DNA from: Candidatus Nanoarchaeia archaeon
GTDB lineage: Archaea > Nanobdellota > Nanobdellia > Woesearchaeales > CG1-02-33-12
Assembly (NCBI GenBank): GCA_028711925.1
Contig: JAQTRH010000027.1
Location: 1-11,923, forward strand
DNA length: 11,923 nucleotides
Direction of reading: 5' to 3'
The notes beneath the pieces are model-generated. The model was not told the origin of the DNA, made no database searches, and worked only from the letters and a program-made list of their open reading frames with translations. A program made the position numbers and the translations under genes. Shown in pieces: positions 1-6,936 of the stretch; the stretch's first letter is position 1; the number at the start of each line of letters is the position of its first letter.

Positions 1-1
1 A

Positions 2-1123
2 CCAGAAATCGATATGATAAACAGAGCTTTTGCAGAGGTTATGCTAGAGGGTGATGCAAATGGCAGAATTTTTTCTTTTCCAATCCCAACTTATAATATT
101 ACAAAAGATTTTGATTGGGATAATCCAGAATATGAACCTCTTTGGGAGATGACAGCAAAATACGGAATTCCTTATTTTTCAAATTTTATAAATTCAGATA
201 TGAAGCCGGAGGATGCAAGAAGCATGTGCTGCAGATTAAGGCTTGACCAGACTGAATTAAGGAAAAGAGGAGGAGGCTTATTCGGCTCAAACCCATTAAC
301 AGGAAGCATAGGAGTCGTTACAATAAATCTTCCAAGATTGGGATTTACATCAGCAACTGAAGAAGAATTTTTTGAGAAGATTGAAGAGTTAATGGATCTT
401 GCAAAAGAAAGCCTGGAAATAAAAAGAAAGGCACTGGAAAATTTCACTAAAAAGGGATTATACCCTTACTCTAAGTTCTATTTAAGAAGTGTTTACCAGG
501 GCTTTGGCGAATACTGGAAAAACCACTTTTGCACCATTGGTTTATTGGGAATGAATGAAGCAATTACCAATTTTATGCCTGGAGAGGACATTACAACAGA
601 AAAAGGAAATGAATTTGCTTTAAAAGTCCTGGATTTTATGAGAAAAAACATTCAGGAATACCAGAAGGAAACAGGAAGCATATACAACTTAGAGGCAACT
701 CCTGCTGAGGGAACAACATATCGCTTTGCAAGAGGAGACAAAAAAAGGTTTGGCAGGATAAAGGTTGCAAATGAGGAAAGCTATAAAAAAGGTGCAAAGC
801 CATATTATACAAACTCCAGCCAGCTTCCTGTAAATTTTACAGATGACTTGTTTTATGCACTTGAGCTGCAGGACCCCTTACAGATTAAATACACCGGAGG
901 AACAGTATTCCACTCTTTTATTGGGGAAAAGCTGGATAAAGAAGGGGTGAAGCAATTAGTGAGAAAAATAGCTGAAAACTTCAGGCTGCCATACTTCACA
1001 ATAACTCCTACTTTTTCAGTGTGTCCCATACATGGTTATATTGCAGGAGAGCACGAATACTGCCCAAAATGTGAGTTGATATCTGATGAGGAATTTAAAA
1101 AAATAAAGGAGGTTGTAAAATGA
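2..1123 (+). CDS. nrdD: Anaerobic (class III) ribonucleoside-triphosphate reductase, large catalytic part; 5' end outside window
   Basis: The product reduces ribonucleotides to deoxyribonucleotides by glycyl-radical chemistry in the cytoplasm. The reading frame is already open at base 2 (residues PEIDMINRAFAEVMLEGD), so the true start lies upstream and the ATG at 14 is internal. Visible family signatures are the NRAFAEVMLEGD and FPIPTYNIT blocks, an MCCRLRLD segment that should hold the thiyl-radical cysteine, GGGLFGSNPLTGSIG, and a C-terminal metal site of the form C-x2-H-x9-C-x2-C (CPIHG ... CPKC), where a His stands in for one of the four Cys usual in the family. The protein stops 18 residues after the last of these cysteines, before the glycyl-radical motif. 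That motif is in the next ORF, which overlaps by ATGA. Identity is secure; whether the split is real is treated separately. Confidence 0.95.
   Translation, partial: PEIDMINRAFAEVMLEGDANGRIFSFPIPTYNITKDFDWDNPEYEPLWEMTAKYGIPYFSNFINSDMKPEDARSMCCRLRLDQTELRKRGGGLFGSNPLTGSIGVVTINLPRLGFTSATEEEFFEKIEELMDLAKESLEIKRKALENFTKKGLYPYSKFYLRSVYQGFGEYWKNHFCTIGLLGMNEAITNFMPGEDITTEKGNEFALKVLDFMRKNIQEYQKETGSIYNLEATPAEGTTYRFARGDKKRFGRIKVANEESYKKGAKPYYTNSSQLPVNFTDDLFYALELQDPLQIKYTGGTVFHSFIGEKLDKEGVKQLVRKIAENFRLPYFTITPTFSVCPIHGYIAGEHEYCPKCELISDEEFKKIKEVVK
1106..1113 (+). promoter_or_regulatory. Strong Shine-Dalgarno for the split glycyl-radical ORF
   Basis: AAAGGAGGT lies inside the last codons of the nrdD body, with its GGAGGT ending 6 nt before the ATG at 1120. 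It is close to a perfect complement of the 16S 3' end and is among the best ribosome-binding sites in the window. Its placement supports independent or coupled initiation at 1120 rather than a chance open frame. Confidence 0.7.
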
Positions 1124-1248
1124 AAACAAAATGTGAGGTTTATTCAAGAGTTGTCGGCTACTTGAGGCCAGTTGAGCAGTGGAATGAAGGCAAGTCAGAG
1201 GAATTTAGTGACAGGAAAACCTTTGAAGTGGGAGATACAAAAAGATAA
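1120..1248 (+). CDS. nrdD: Separate 42-aa NrdD tail carrying the glycyl-radical motif
   Basis: This 42-residue ORF contains CEVYSRVVGYLRPVEQWNEG, which matches the extreme C-terminus of NrdD. Gly13 within RVVGYL is the predicted radical-bearing glycine that NrdG activates; Cys5 precedes it. The tail then has GK, EEF and DRKTF, as in ordinary NrdD ends. It starts on an ATGA overlap with the nrdD body, in the -1 frame relative to it, behind a strong Shine-Dalgarno, and its TAA overlaps the ATG of nrdG (TAATG). It therefore appears to be translated as its own peptide that must dock into the NrdD barrel. The alternative is a one-base deletion in the A-run at 1117-1120: one extra A would fuse the two ORFs into a normal-length protein. 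Motif identity is very likely; separate translation is likely but not proven. Confidence 0.8.
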   Translation: MKTKCEVYSRVVGYLRPVEQWNEGKSEEFSDRKTFEVGDTKR

Positions 1249-1967
1249 TGTTAAGAATGCAAATATCAGGATTACAAAAACTCACTTTAATTGATTATCC
1301 TGGCAAGACAGCATGCACTATTTTTTTGTCTGGGTGCAATTTCAAATGCGGGTTTTGCCATAATCCTGAGCTTGTTCTTTCTAATGGAGAAAAAGAAAAT
1401 TACAGCGAAAACAATATTTTAGATTTTTTAGATAAAAGAAAAAAATATCTTGATGGAGTTTGTGTTACAGGGGGAGAGCCATTGATAAATCCTGAATTAA
1501 AGGATTTTTTAAAAAGAATAAAGGAAAAAGGGTTTCTTGTTAAGGTTGATACAAATGGATCTTATCCTGACCATCTCAAAGAACTTATTCAAAATGATGT
1601 CGTTGATTATATTGCAATGGATATAAAATCAGATAAAGATAATTATGACATTCTTGCCGGCATTGATGTTGATATCAAAAAAATTGAGGAGAGCATAAAA
1701 ACTATAGTCAATTCAGGAATTGATTATGAGCTCAGAACAACTGTAATAAGAGGATATCATGATCCTGAAAAAATCAAAAAAATCGGTAAATGGATTAATA
1801 AATTAGCTGGAAAACCAAAAAAATATTATATACAGAATTTTATTCCAAGAGAGGGTAAGCTTGTTGATGAAAAATTTGAGAAGATAAGCCCATTTGAGAA
1901 TGAGGAGATTGAAGAGATGAAAAAAGCAGCAATTCCTTATTTTGAGAAAGTTGAGTTGAGGGCTTAA
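1248..1967 (+). CDS. nrdG: Anaerobic ribonucleotide reductase activating protein, radical SAM
   Basis: This enzyme uses a [4Fe-4S] cluster and S-adenosylmethionine to abstract hydrogen from the NrdD glycine. The cluster motif C-x3-C-x2-C is at Cys30, Cys34 and Cys37 (CNFKCGFC), preceded by the family-typical ISGLQKLTLIDYPGK and followed by the SAM-contacting GGE at residues 75-77 (VTGGEPLINPEL). Length (239 aa) fits the archaeal/NrdG2 form rather than the shorter E. coli type. Two starts are possible: ATG at 1248, overlapping the previous stop as TAATG, and ATG at 1257 (MQISGLQ), which matches the usual N-terminus more closely. I keep 1248 for the coupling but cannot exclude 1257. Adjacency to nrdD and the glycyl-radical tail fixes the substrate assignment. 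Confidence 0.93.
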   Translation: MLRMQISGLQKLTLIDYPGKTACTIFLSGCNFKCGFCHNPELVLSNGEKENYSENNILDFLDKRKKYLDGVCVTGGEPLINPELKDFLKRIKEKGFLVKVDTNGSYPDHLKELIQNDVVDYIAMDIKSDKDNYDILAGIDVDIKKIEESIKTIVNSGIDYELRTTVIRGYHDPEKIKKIGKWINKLAGKPKKYYIQNFIPREGKLVDEKFEKISPFENEEIEEMKKAAIPYFEKVELRA

Positions 1968-1974
1968 GGTCAAA

Positions 1975-2535
1975 ATGATAGTAATTGGAATAACAGGAAC
2001 ATTAGGAGCAGGGAAGGGAACTATTGTGCATTATCTTGTTAAAAAGAAGAATTTCCAACATTATTCTGTAAGGGATTTTTTGGTTGAAGAAATAAAAAAA
2101 AGAGGCATGCCTGTAAACCGAGATAGCATGGTTGAGGTTGCAAATGATTTAAGAGCAAAGAACTCCCCAGGTTATATAGCTGAAGAATTATTTGAAAAAG
2201 CAGAAAATTCAGGCAAGGATTGTGTTATTGAAAGCATAAGAACAGAAGGAGAGATAAATTCACTTAGAAAAAAAGGCAAATTTTACTTGTTTGCTGTTGA
2301 TGCTGACCCAAAAAAAAGGTATGAACGAGTTCTAAATAGGAAGAGCAGCACAGACAGCATATCATTTAAAGAATTTATTGATAATGAGAAAAGGGAAATG
2401 CAAAGCAAAGATCCCAATAAGCAAAATCTTTCCAAATGTATTTCAATGGCAGACTATGTTTTTGATAATAATGGCACTGTTGAAGAGCTTTACAAGAAAG
2501 TGGAGGATGTTTTAGATGAAATCAGAAAAAACTGA
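1975..2535 (+). CDS. P-loop nucleotide kinase-like protein (adenylate/dephospho-CoA kinase fold)
   Basis: A Walker A motif, GTLGAGKGT, spans residues 8-16 at the very N-terminus, as in nucleoside monophosphate kinases and dephospho-CoA kinase. ESIRTEGEI (about 80-88) resembles the substrate-binding strand of such kinases, and a basic stretch PKKRYERVLNRKSS (about 107-120) fits a lid region. The 186-aa length is right for a single-domain NMP kinase. It starts 7 nt after nrdG, with a GGT-containing Shine-Dalgarno across the nrdG stop, and overlaps dCMP deaminase by 20 nt, so the two are translationally linked. From memory, yeast Dcd1 (dCMP deaminase) carries a degenerate N-terminal P-loop domain of similar shape, so this may be a stand-alone partner of the deaminase. 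The substrate cannot be read from the sequence; dNMP phosphorylation is an inference from context. Confidence 0.75.
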   Translation: MIVIGITGTLGAGKGTIVHYLVKKKNFQHYSVRDFLVEEIKKRGMPVNRDSMVEVANDLRAKNSPGYIAEELFEKAENSGKDCVIESIRTEGEINSLRKKGKFYLFAVDADPKKRYERVLNRKSSTDSISFKEFIDNEKREMQSKDPNKQNLSKCISMADYVFDNNGTVEELYKKVEDVLDEIRKN

Positions 2536-3010
2536 ATATAAAAGGCCAACCTGGGATGAGTATTTCATGAAAATGGCATCCCTGGTTGCTGAAAGAAGCA
2601 CTTGCTTAAGGCATCATGTTGGAGCTGTAATAGTCAAGGATAAGAGGGCATTAACTACTGGCTACAACGGGGCTGCAAAAGGAATGAAAGACTGCACTGA
2701 GCTTGGCTGTTTAAGGGATGAGCTTGGAATTGAATCAGGAACAAGACATGAAGTATGCAGGGCAATCCATGCAGAGCAGAATGCAATTATACAGGCAGGA
2801 GTTCATGGAATAAACATATACGGCTCAACACTGTACTGCACACATACTCCATGCATGATTTGTGCAAAAATGATAGTTAATGCAGGAATTAAAATGGTTG
2901 TAAGCTATCATGATTATGCAGATAAAGATGCAAGGAAATTTCTTGAAGAAGCAGGCGTTGAACTTATGAAAGTTAAGAGACCAAGCGATACTATTACTTT
3001 CAAAGACTAA
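2516..3010 (+). CDS. Deoxycytidylate (dCMP) deaminase, zinc-dependent
   Basis: It deaminates dCMP to dUMP, the precursor for thymidylate synthase. The catalytic zinc motif is His85-Ala-Glu87 (HAEQNA) plus Cys113 and Cys116 (TPCMIC), the standard cytidine/deoxycytidylate deaminase arrangement. The N-terminal RPTWDEYFMKMA, TGYNG and the RHEVCRAIHAEQ run are typical of dCMP deaminases rather than cytidine or tRNA deaminases. Extra Cys/His residues (Cys30, Cys60, Cys65, His78, Cys81) could form a second, structural zinc site. A GGAGG at 2502-2506, 9 nt before the ATG and inside the kinase gene, supports this start. It is the last gene of the nrdD operon; a T-rich stretch follows at 3036-3050. Confidence 0.93.
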   Translation: MKSEKTEYKRPTWDEYFMKMASLVAERSTCLRHHVGAVIVKDKRALTTGYNGAAKGMKDCTELGCLRDELGIESGTRHEVCRAIHAEQNAIIQAGVHGINIYGSTLYCTHTPCMICAKMIVNAGIKMVVSYHDYADKDARKFLEEAGVELMKVKRPSDTITFKD

Positions 3011-3020
3011 AATTAGAAAA

Positions 3021-3030
3021 TTTTATTAAT
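3021..3030 (+). promoter_or_regulatory. TATA-like box for the DHH gene
   Basis: TTTTATTAAT is centred about 25 nt before the ATG at 3051, with no Shine-Dalgarno between. The expected transcription start therefore falls at or next to the start codon, giving a leaderless mRNA. The T-rich stretch that follows (3036-3050) may also terminate the upstream operon. Confidence 0.5.
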
Positions 3031-3050
3031 AAACCTATTTTCTTTTTGTT

Positions 3051-4070
3051 ATGCTTACAGAAAAAGATTATGATAAAATAAGGGCAGAGCTTGACAGCTG
3101 CAAAAGACCAATGTTCTTTTTTGATGACGACCCGGATGGATTGTGCTCTTTTCTTTTGTTTTACAGATATGTAAAAGAGGGAAAAGGAGTTGTTGTTAAA
3201 AGCAGCCCTGAATTAAAGCCTATGTTTCTAAGGACAGTTGAAAATTACGGGCCGGACAAGATTTTCATACTTGATAAGCCGATGGTAAGTTCTGATTTCA
3301 TTGAAAAAATAGATGTTCCGATTATATGGGTTGACCATCATGAAATAAAGGAAAACACAGGAACAAAATACTTTAACTCAAGAGATAATGGTTTTGGAGA
3401 GCCGACTTCATGCATCTGCTATCGGGTTGTTAAGCAGGACTTATGGATAGCGATGTGCGGGGCAGTTGGAGACTGGTATCTTCCTGATTTTAAAAAAGAA
3501 TTTTCAGAAAAATATCCTGATTTATTAACCTCAAAAATAAAAAAGCCTGAGAAGGCATTGTACGAGACAAAAATTGGAGATATTATAAGAATTCTATCAT
3601 TCATATTAAAGGGCAAAACATCAGAGGTCATGAAATGCGTTAAAATACTGACCAGGATAAAAGACCCTTACGAGCTTCTTGAAGGAAAAACCCCTCAATC
3701 CAACTATGTCTTAAAAAGATATAAATCTTTAGATGAAGAATACAAACAGCTTTTGAATGATGCTTTAAAATATGATGAAAAAAGCAAAATTCTGCTTTTT
3801 ACTTATTCCAACAAAATAAGCTTTACGGGAGACTTATCAAATGAGCTGCTTTACAGGTTTCCAAAAAAGCTGATAATTGTTGCAAGGGAAAAGGACGGAG
3901 AGATGAAATGCAGCCTTAGGTCATCAGACAAAATCTCCGTCTCAAAAATAGTTGAAAAGGCCTTAGCAGGCATTGAAGGATACGGCGGGGGACATGAGCA
4001 CGCATGCGGAGCCTGCATAAAAAAACAGGATTTTAATAAGTTTGTTGAAAATATAAAAAAAGAAATATAA
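3051..4070 (+). CDS. DHH/DHHA1 family phosphoesterase (archaeal RecJ-like)
   Basis: All catalytic DHH motifs are visible: motif I as DDDPDG (residues 25-30), motif II Asp75 in LDKP, motif III Asp95-His96-His97 in VDHHE, and motif IV Asp141 in GAVGD. The C-terminal DHHA1 domain ends in GYGGGHEHACGA, with GGGH at 312-315, the substrate-binding loop of RecJ/NrnA-type nucleases. The family hydrolyses phosphodiester bonds in single-stranded DNA, short RNAs or cyclic dinucleotides using two Mn ions. The 339-aa length and 'DDDPDG' opening match archaeal RecJ-like proteins (relatives of the CMG-associated GAN), but a nanoRNase or cyclic-dinucleotide phosphodiesterase role is equally open. It appears to be a single-gene unit with its own promoter. 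Confidence 0.85.
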   Translation: MLTEKDYDKIRAELDSCKRPMFFFDDDPDGLCSFLLFYRYVKEGKGVVVKSSPELKPMFLRTVENYGPDKIFILDKPMVSSDFIEKIDVPIIWVDHHEIKENTGTKYFNSRDNGFGEPTSCICYRVVKQDLWIAMCGAVGDWYLPDFKKEFSEKYPDLLTSKIKKPEKALYETKIGDIIRILSFILKGKTSEVMKCVKILTRIKDPYELLEGKTPQSNYVLKRYKSLDEEYKQLLNDALKYDEKSKILLFTYSNKISFTGDLSNELLYRFPKKLIIVAREKDGEMKCSLRSSDKISVSKIVEKALAGIEGYGGGHEHACGACIKKQDFNKFVENIKKEI

Positions 4071-4077
4071 GGTAAGT

Positions 4078-4110
4078 TAGATTTTATCTAGAAATTTTTA
4101 TTTCTTTTTC
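4078..4110 (+). terminator. Probable terminator of the DHH gene: two small hairpins and a T-rich tract
   Basis: Just after the DHH stop are two adjacent inverted repeats: TAGAT-TTT-ATCTA (4078-4090) and AGAAAT-TTTT-ATTTCT (4090-4105). The second runs into TTTTCTTTG. The stems are AT-rich and weak, so the T-tract is probably the active part. The same bases form the complement of the lysine-rich mini-ORF on the minus strand, so the two readings compete. Confidence 0.45.
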
Positions 4111-4133
4111 TTTGCTGCTTTCTTCTTAGCCAT
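4098..4133 (-). CDS. Possible 11-residue lysine-rich mini-protein
   Basis: Read on the minus strand, an ATG at 4133 opens MAKKKAAKKKK followed by TAA. Eight bases before the ATG lies GAGGTG (within 4142-4148), an excellent Shine-Dalgarno at an ideal spacing. Seven of 11 residues are lysine and the rest, apart from Met, are alanine, like the N-terminal arms of small basic nucleic-acid-binding proteins. It could be a true mini-gene, a leader peptide, or the remnant head of a longer basic protein cut off by mutation. A TTAATAAAC-like TATA candidate lies upstream on the same strand near 4180-4190. The main doubt is that the coding bases double as the polypyrimidine terminator of the opposite gene. 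Confidence 0.35.
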   Translation of the reverse strand: MAKKKAAKKKK

Positions 4134-4236
4134 TCGGTGTCCACCTCTTTAGATTGAATCTCTGACTAATGTAAAAACTTGTTTATTAACCTTTCTTTTT
4201 TAGAAATACAGCGACGATATTTTTTAAAATTTTTTA

Positions 4237-6162
4237 TTAATTTCTATGCCTTTGTTGTTTGTAGTAATCATCCACCGTCTGTAAAGTGCTGCATTCTTCA
4301 GGAGACCTTTCAACCCTTAATTTTATAACTCTCGGAAACCTTAAGGCATACCCTGAACTGTAGGTGGGGCTTTTTTGAATCTCCTCATAATTTACCTCAA
4401 CAACCAACTGGGGTTTGACTTTTACTTCACGCCCTTTCTGAGAAATTATCAATGGCCTTAGCTCTTCTGTAAGCTGCTGGAATGACACTCCAAGGTCTGC
4501 TTTTTCCTTTATTCCAGTGCCCACCTTTCCAATTTCAAGAAAGTTGTTGTTTTCATCAATACATGCAAGCGTAAATGAGCTGAGCCAGTTTGAGCGCTTT
4601 CCTTCGCCCCATTCTGCTGCAACAATAACCAAATCAAGAGTGTCCATAACAGGCTTGTACTTCACCATATGACCAACTCTTGCGCCTGGCTTGTATGGGC
4701 TGTCTAATTTTTTGAACATCACTCCCTCATTGCCTTTATTGAGTGATTCATTGTAAAAATCACCTGCTTTTTTTTCGTCAGATGTCACAAGATTTTTAAC
4801 ACATACGATTTTCCTTTCATTTGAATTAATTATCTTTTCAGCAAGCTTTCTTCTTTCATTGAAAGGGGCCTTTATCATGTTTTGGTTGTTGTAGTAGATT
4901 ACATCAAAGACATTAAGCTCTACAGGGAATTTTTTTGCCATAGCTTCAATATCATACTTTCTCTTTATGCGCTGCGATACCCTCTGGAAAGGCAGATATT
5001 TTTTTGTTTTTGGGCTGAAGCCGACTGCCTCTGAGTCAAGAATAAAAGAATCCCCTTCAACATATTTATTAACATATTCCACTACTTCAGGAAACTGCTT
5101 TGTCACATTTTCAAGCCTTCTTGTAAAAAGGATTATCTCTTTGCCTTTCTTGTGTACCTGAAGCCTGAATCCGTCTAATTTATATTCAATTTCAGCCGGT
5201 TTTCCAACTCTCTCAAAGGCCTCTTCTACATCATTGACCTTGATTGCAAGCATTACTTTTATAGGTTTTCCCGGGTTAAGACTTATTTTCTTTAAACTTT
5301 GTATCAAGTTTTCCTTTGCCGCTTCTGCAACTACAGCAAAATCATTTGATACATCATATGCTTCCTGAACAGAGTTAATGAAATAATTATAGATTTCCCT
5401 TGCATTAGCCTCATTATCAGAAACTATAAACTCGTATTTTTTTAGGTTTATTTTTTCAACTTCCTTTATGCTTTTTGCATTAAAGGTATTTTTCTCATTA
5501 AAATTTTCAATTTCATTTTTAAAATTAGGCTCAATTATACTTTTGCACTCAAGGCATTTTTTTGTTTTTGGCATGTATTTTTTGCATTTCGTGCATTTAA
5601 AGAATATTCCAATAACCTTTGGAAAAAATGCCCATGCAATCGAATCCCTTAAAGAGCCGGCCCCAACACCCAATCTTAGCTCATCAAGAACATTCTTTAC
5701 AATATATCTTGCTTCAATTGGTTTTGCAGATGTAAGAAGTTCTGATATAAGGTTTACTTTCTGATCCACTGAGCCCATTCCCTCTAATGTTGCAAGTTTT
5801 CTGAGATTTTCAAAAACCTTTTTGACTTTTAGTTCAGCTGAGAAAAGAGTTGATTGCCTTTTTTGTTTTACAAGGTTTTCTGCAGTTTTTCCCAAGTCTC
5901 CTGTTTTTCTCCAGTCTTCTTGTATTCTTTTGTTTTCTATGCCTGTCGCAATGCTTATTGCCTTAATGACAGTTTTTGATGCAACTCCTATCTTCCTTTC
6001 ATCCCATTCCGGATAAACCTTTCCTTGCAGAAGAAGTATTATCTCTGGAAGGTCTTGTTTTGGCGTTTTTTTCAGCAGTTCTGAGATTAAATAAGTTTTT
6101 TCAAGCCTCTTTGTTGTTGAGTCAAGGGTTTCATAAACCTTCACTAGTTCAGAGTATTTCAT
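4237..6162 (-). CDS. lig: ATP-dependent DNA ligase with a zinc-ribbon-like insertion
   Basis: It seals nicks in replication and repair through a lysine-AMP intermediate. The adenylated lysine is Lys328 in EYKLDGFR (motif I). Motif III is around Asp376-Glu378 (LDSEAVGF), motif IV EGVMFKK at 489-495, motif V MVKYKP at 499-504, and the OB-fold end has SGYALRFPR at 603-611, typical of archaeal and eukaryotic ligase I. Residues 1-185 and about 248-290 form the helical DNA-binding domain. Between them, where I expect a short link after LRDSIAWAF, sits an insertion of roughly 60 residues with Cys190, Cys193, Cys203 and Cys206 (C-x2-C-x9-C-x2-C). At 641 aa it is longer than the roughly 560-600 aa of other archaeal ligases. 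The ATG at 6162 is about 25 nt from a TATA-like box, so probably leaderless. Confidence 0.95.
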   Translation of the reverse strand: MKYSELVKVYETLDSTTKRLEKTYLISELLKKTPKQDLPEIILLLQGKVYPEWDERKIGVASKTVIKAISIATGIENKRIQEDWRKTGDLGKTAENLVKQKRQSTLFSAELKVKKVFENLRKLATLEGMGSVDQKVNLISELLTSAKPIEARYIVKNVLDELRLGVGAGSLRDSIAWAFFPKVIGIFFKCTKCKKYMPKTKKCLECKSIIEPNFKNEIENFNEKNTFNAKSIKEVEKINLKKYEFIVSDNEANAREIYNYFINSVQEAYDVSNDFAVVAEAAKENLIQSLKKISLNPGKPIKVMLAIKVNDVEEAFERVGKPAEIEYKLDGFRLQVHKKGKEIILFTRRLENVTKQFPEVVEYVNKYVEGDSFILDSEAVGFSPKTKKYLPFQRVSQRIKRKYDIEAMAKKFPVELNVFDVIYYNNQNMIKAPFNERRKLAEKIINSNERKIVCVKNLVTSDEKKAGDFYNESLNKGNEGVMFKKLDSPYKPGARVGHMVKYKPVMDTLDLVIVAAEWGEGKRSNWLSSFTLACIDENNNFLEIGKVGTGIKEKADLGVSFQQLTEELRPLIISQKGREVKVKPQLVVEVNYEEIQKSPTYSSGYALRFPRVIKLRVERSPEECSTLQTVDDYYKQQRHRN

Positions 6163-6180
6163 ATTCTCAACTAATTCAAG

Positions 6181-6193
6181 TTAATTTAAATAA
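6181..6193 (-). promoter_or_regulatory. TATA-like box for the DNA ligase
   Basis: On the minus strand this reads TTATTTAAATTAA, centred about 25 nt before the ligase ATG at 6162, with no obvious Shine-Dalgarno between. It shares an 81-nt divergent intergenic region with the nitroreductase promoter. Confidence 0.5.
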
Positions 6194-6212
6194 TTTTTGA
6201 AATAAACGATAA

Positions 6213-6227
6213 TTTTATTAATATAAA
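6213..6227 (+). promoter_or_regulatory. TATA-like box for the nitroreductase gene
   Basis: TTTTATTAATATAA lies about 24 nt before the ATG at 6244. An AAGGA at 6237-6241 sits only 2-3 nt from the ATG, too close for a standard ribosome-binding site, so a leaderless or near-leaderless transcript is the simplest reading. Confidence 0.45.
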
Positions 6228-6243
6228 GCTAATATTAAGGAAT

Positions 6244-6936
6244 ATGGATACAATAGAATGCATCATGACGAGAAGAAGCATAAGAAACTACCTTGATGTT
6301 CCTGTTGAATGGGATAAAATAGGAACAATACTTGATGCAGGAAGATTTGCCCCGAGTTCTGGAAACATACAGGATTTTAAGTTTGTGGTTGTTAAAGATG
6401 AGGGAAGCAGGAAAGCGATTGCAGACGGATGCTTAAGGCAGTACTGGATGTCAAAAGCTCCAGTTCATATAGTTGTTTGTTCTGAGATTAAAAAAAGCAC
6501 GAGCTTTTACGGCATAAGGGGAGAACGCCTTTACTCAATACAAAACTGCGCTGCTGCTATTGAAAACATGATGCTTGCTGCAAACGCCCTTGGATTGGGA
6601 ACGTGCTGGGTAGGGGCATTTGATGAAAATGTTGTATCAAGAGTTTTGGGAATCCCTGATTATATAAGGCCCCAGGCAATCATAACTGTTGGTTATTATC
6701 ATGAATCTCCAAAACCACCTCAAAGATTTCCTCTTACAACTGTTGCTTTCCTTGAAAAATATGGAAACAGGGTTGGAGATTCAGCAGCTGTTATGCGTGA
6801 CTACAGCTTAATCACAGAAAGGTATATCAAACAGGGCCAGAAATCAGCTGGAAACGCGGCTGAAAAGGCCGCTGATTTCATAAGCGAAAAAAGAAGGGAA
6901 GTAGCCGACAAAATAAAAAAAGGATTTAAGAAATAG
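6244..6936 (+). CDS. Nitroreductase-family FMN-dependent oxidoreductase
   Basis: The N-terminal MTRRSIRNYLDVPV (8-21) supplies the FMN-phosphate-binding arginines, followed by FAPSSGNIQ (35-43), the classic second FMN loop. AAAIENMMLAANALGLGTCWVGAF in the middle is the conserved helix and strand that close the flavin site. Members use NAD(P)H to reduce varied substrates such as nitro compounds, quinones, flavins or enones; the physiological substrate cannot be read here. The flavin domain ends near residue 178. The last 50 residues add a charged, probably helical tail rich in Lys/Glu/Ala (EKAADFISEKRREVADKIKK) that is not part of the minimal fold and could mediate dimer or partner contacts. 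Its 3' end overlaps the convergent 119-aa gene by 11 nt. Confidence 0.88.
   Translation: MDTIECIMTRRSIRNYLDVPVEWDKIGTILDAGRFAPSSGNIQDFKFVVVKDEGSRKAIADGCLRQYWMSKAPVHIVVCSEIKKSTSFYGIRGERLYSIQNCAAAIENMMLAANALGLGTCWVGAFDENVVSRVLGIPDYIRPQAIITVGYYHESPKPPQRFPLTTVAFLEKYGNRVGDSAAVMRDYSLITERYIKQGQKSAGNAAEKAADFISEKRREVADKIKKGFKK
6909..6922 (-). terminator. Possible T-tract terminator for the minus-strand HD/119-aa unit
   Basis: Read on the minus strand this gives CCTTTTTTTATTTTG, directly after the stop of the 119-aa gene and inside the 3' end of the convergent nitroreductase gene. Archaeal transcription often stops at such T-runs without a hairpin. This is an assignment by position and composition only. 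Confidence 0.35.

Noticed and set aside
4967..6200. Several plus-strand open frames opposite the ligase gene
   Set aside because: They are antisense shadows of a strongly supported ligase, with no family motifs and unlikely hydrophobic, Ser/Phe-rich composition.
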